The notes under the pieces: model-generated
What the model was told of the DNA's origin: nothing
The model's database searches: none
Seen by the model: only the letters and a program-made list of their open reading frames with translations
Made by a program: the position numbers and the translations under genes
From: Pseudomonadota bacterium
GTDB lineage: Bacteria > Pseudomonadota > Alphaproteobacteria > Rhizobiales > Xanthobacteraceae
Length of the DNA stretch: 6,083 nucleotides
NCBI GenBank assembly: GCA_021823875.1
Contig: JAKAMD010000220.1
Location: forward strand, 1-6,083
Reading direction: 5' to 3'
In this document: positions 5,295 through 6,083 of the stretch, piece after piece
How the letters are laid out: each line of letters opens with the position of its first letter
How positions within the stretch are numbered: position 1 is the stretch's first letter

Positions 5295-6083
5295 TGTTCT
5301 TCATCCTGTCCAAGACGGTGTCGTTGCTGCTGGTGCCGTCGAACCTGCTGCTGCTGATCGGGCTGGCAGGTCTTGCGCTGCTGCTGACGCGGTGGCGGCG
5401 CTTGGGCAGGGTGATGGCGGCGGCGAGCTTGCTCTTGTTCCTGGTGTGCGGCTTGCTGCCGGTCGGTTCCTTCCTTGGGCATGTGCTGGAGAGCCGGTTT
5501 CCGGTCTGGGATCCTGCGCGCGGGCCGCCCGACGGCATTATCGTACTGGGCAGCGGCATCAATGCAGCTCTGTCGATGGCACGACACCAGATTGTGCTCA
5601 ATGAATCTGCCGAGCGCGCGACGGTCATCGCCAAGCTCGCGCGCGATTATCCGAAGGCGCGCATTATCTATTCGAGCGGCAATGCCAGCCTGTTCGGCGG
5701 TCCGGCCGAAGCCGACTTTGCGATCCGTTTGTTGGAGAGTTTCGGCGTGCCGGCTGCGCGCGTGACGCTGGAGCGGCGCTCGCGCAACACCTTCGAGAAC
5801 GCCGAATTCAGCAAGGCATTGGCCAAGCCGATGCCGGGCGAGCGCTGGCTGCTGGTGACCTCCGCGCAGCACATGCCGCGCGCGATCGGCTGCTTCCGCA
5901 AGGTCGGCTTTCCGGTCGAGGCCTACCCGGTCGATTGGCACACATTCCCGCGCTGGCGGTTTGCGGTATCGGACGGCTTCGCTAACGGCCTCGCGCGCAC
6001 CGACGCCGCGGTGCATGAGTGGCTGGGGCTCGTGGTCTATTGGCTCACTGGCCGCACCAGCGAATTGTTGCCAGGCCCGCGTT
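5294..6083 (+). CDS. YdcF/SanA/ElyC-type DUF218 membrane protein, 3' end cut by window edge
   Basis: The frame stays open from ATG 5294 to the right edge (263 codons, no stop seen), so the C-terminus is missing, probably by only a few residues since typical members end near this length. Two membrane helices at the N-terminus (about 8-31 and 40-58) anchor a DUF218 domain from about residue 80. Its hallmarks are GIIVLGSGIN (81-90), IIYSSGNASLFGG (124-136), LERRSRNTFENA (159-170) and LLVTSAQHMPRA (186-197). ElyC and SanA of this family act in envelope integrity and peptidoglycan or lipid-carrier metabolism; the biochemical activity is not settled. The start overlaps the stop of the RraA-like gene by one base, with GGAAAAAG (5278-5285) as a possible ribosome site. 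Confidence 0.87.
   Translation, partial: MFFILSKTVSLLLVPSNLLLLIGLAGLALLLTRWRRLGRVMAAASLLLFLVCGLLPVGSFLGHVLESRFPVWDPARGPPDGIIVLGSGINAALSMARHQIVLNESAERATVIAKLARDYPKARIIYSSGNASLFGGPAEADFAIRLLESFGVPAARVTLERRSRNTFENAEFSKALAKPMPGERWLLVTSAQHMPRAIGCFRKVGFPVEAYPVDWHTFPRWRFAVSDGFANGLARTDAAVHEWLGLVVYWLTGRTSELLPGPR

Noticed and set aside
5267..6016. Minus-strand open frame of 249 codons opposite the DUF218 gene
   Set aside because: The plus strand encodes a protein with clear DUF218 motifs across the whole stretch. The antisense product is Arg/Gln/His-rich without domain features.

Overview
The window reads as ordinary, GC-rich chromosomal DNA from an alphaproteobacterium, most likely a Hyphomicrobiales (Rhizobiales) member of the Bradyrhizobiaceae/Xanthobacteraceae type. 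This placement rests on base composition, the gene families present and the style of the proteins; it is inference, because there is no rRNA or other strong taxonomic marker. I see no insertion sequence, CRISPR array, tRNA, rRNA or phage gene.

Layout. Positions 9-833 (minus strand) hold an FTR1/EfeU-type iron permease. Positions 834-1126 are a 293-base divergent intergenic region with AT-rich patches and several inverted repeats. One of these, near 908-921, resembles an alphaproteobacterial iron-responsive (Irr/ICE-like) operator. Everything from 1127 to the right edge is on the plus strand and falls into two tight groups.

Group one (1127-3253) has two related aldo/keto reductases. Between them is a small secreted, cysteine-rich LprI/DUF1311-like protein. 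The three genes overlap end to start (1 base, then 8 bases), so they are probably one transcript.

Group two (3306 to beyond 6083) contains queC (preQ0 synthase), a VUT-family membrane protein likely to carry queuosine precursors, an RraA-like protein with the D-x20-R-D aldolase/decarboxylase motif, and a YdcF/SanA/ElyC-type (DUF218) membrane-anchored protein that runs off the right edge. queC and the transporter share an ATGA junction, and the RraA-like and DUF218 genes share a TGATG junction, so translational coupling is likely. The queC/VUT pair gives the cell both synthesis of and transport for 7-deazaguanine precursors. The last two genes are co-located but have no evident functional link to queuosine.

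I did not find a convincing previously undescribed system. The points most worth checking are the candidate iron operator, the paralogous reductase pair enclosing a periplasmic protein gene, and the coupled queC-transporter unit.
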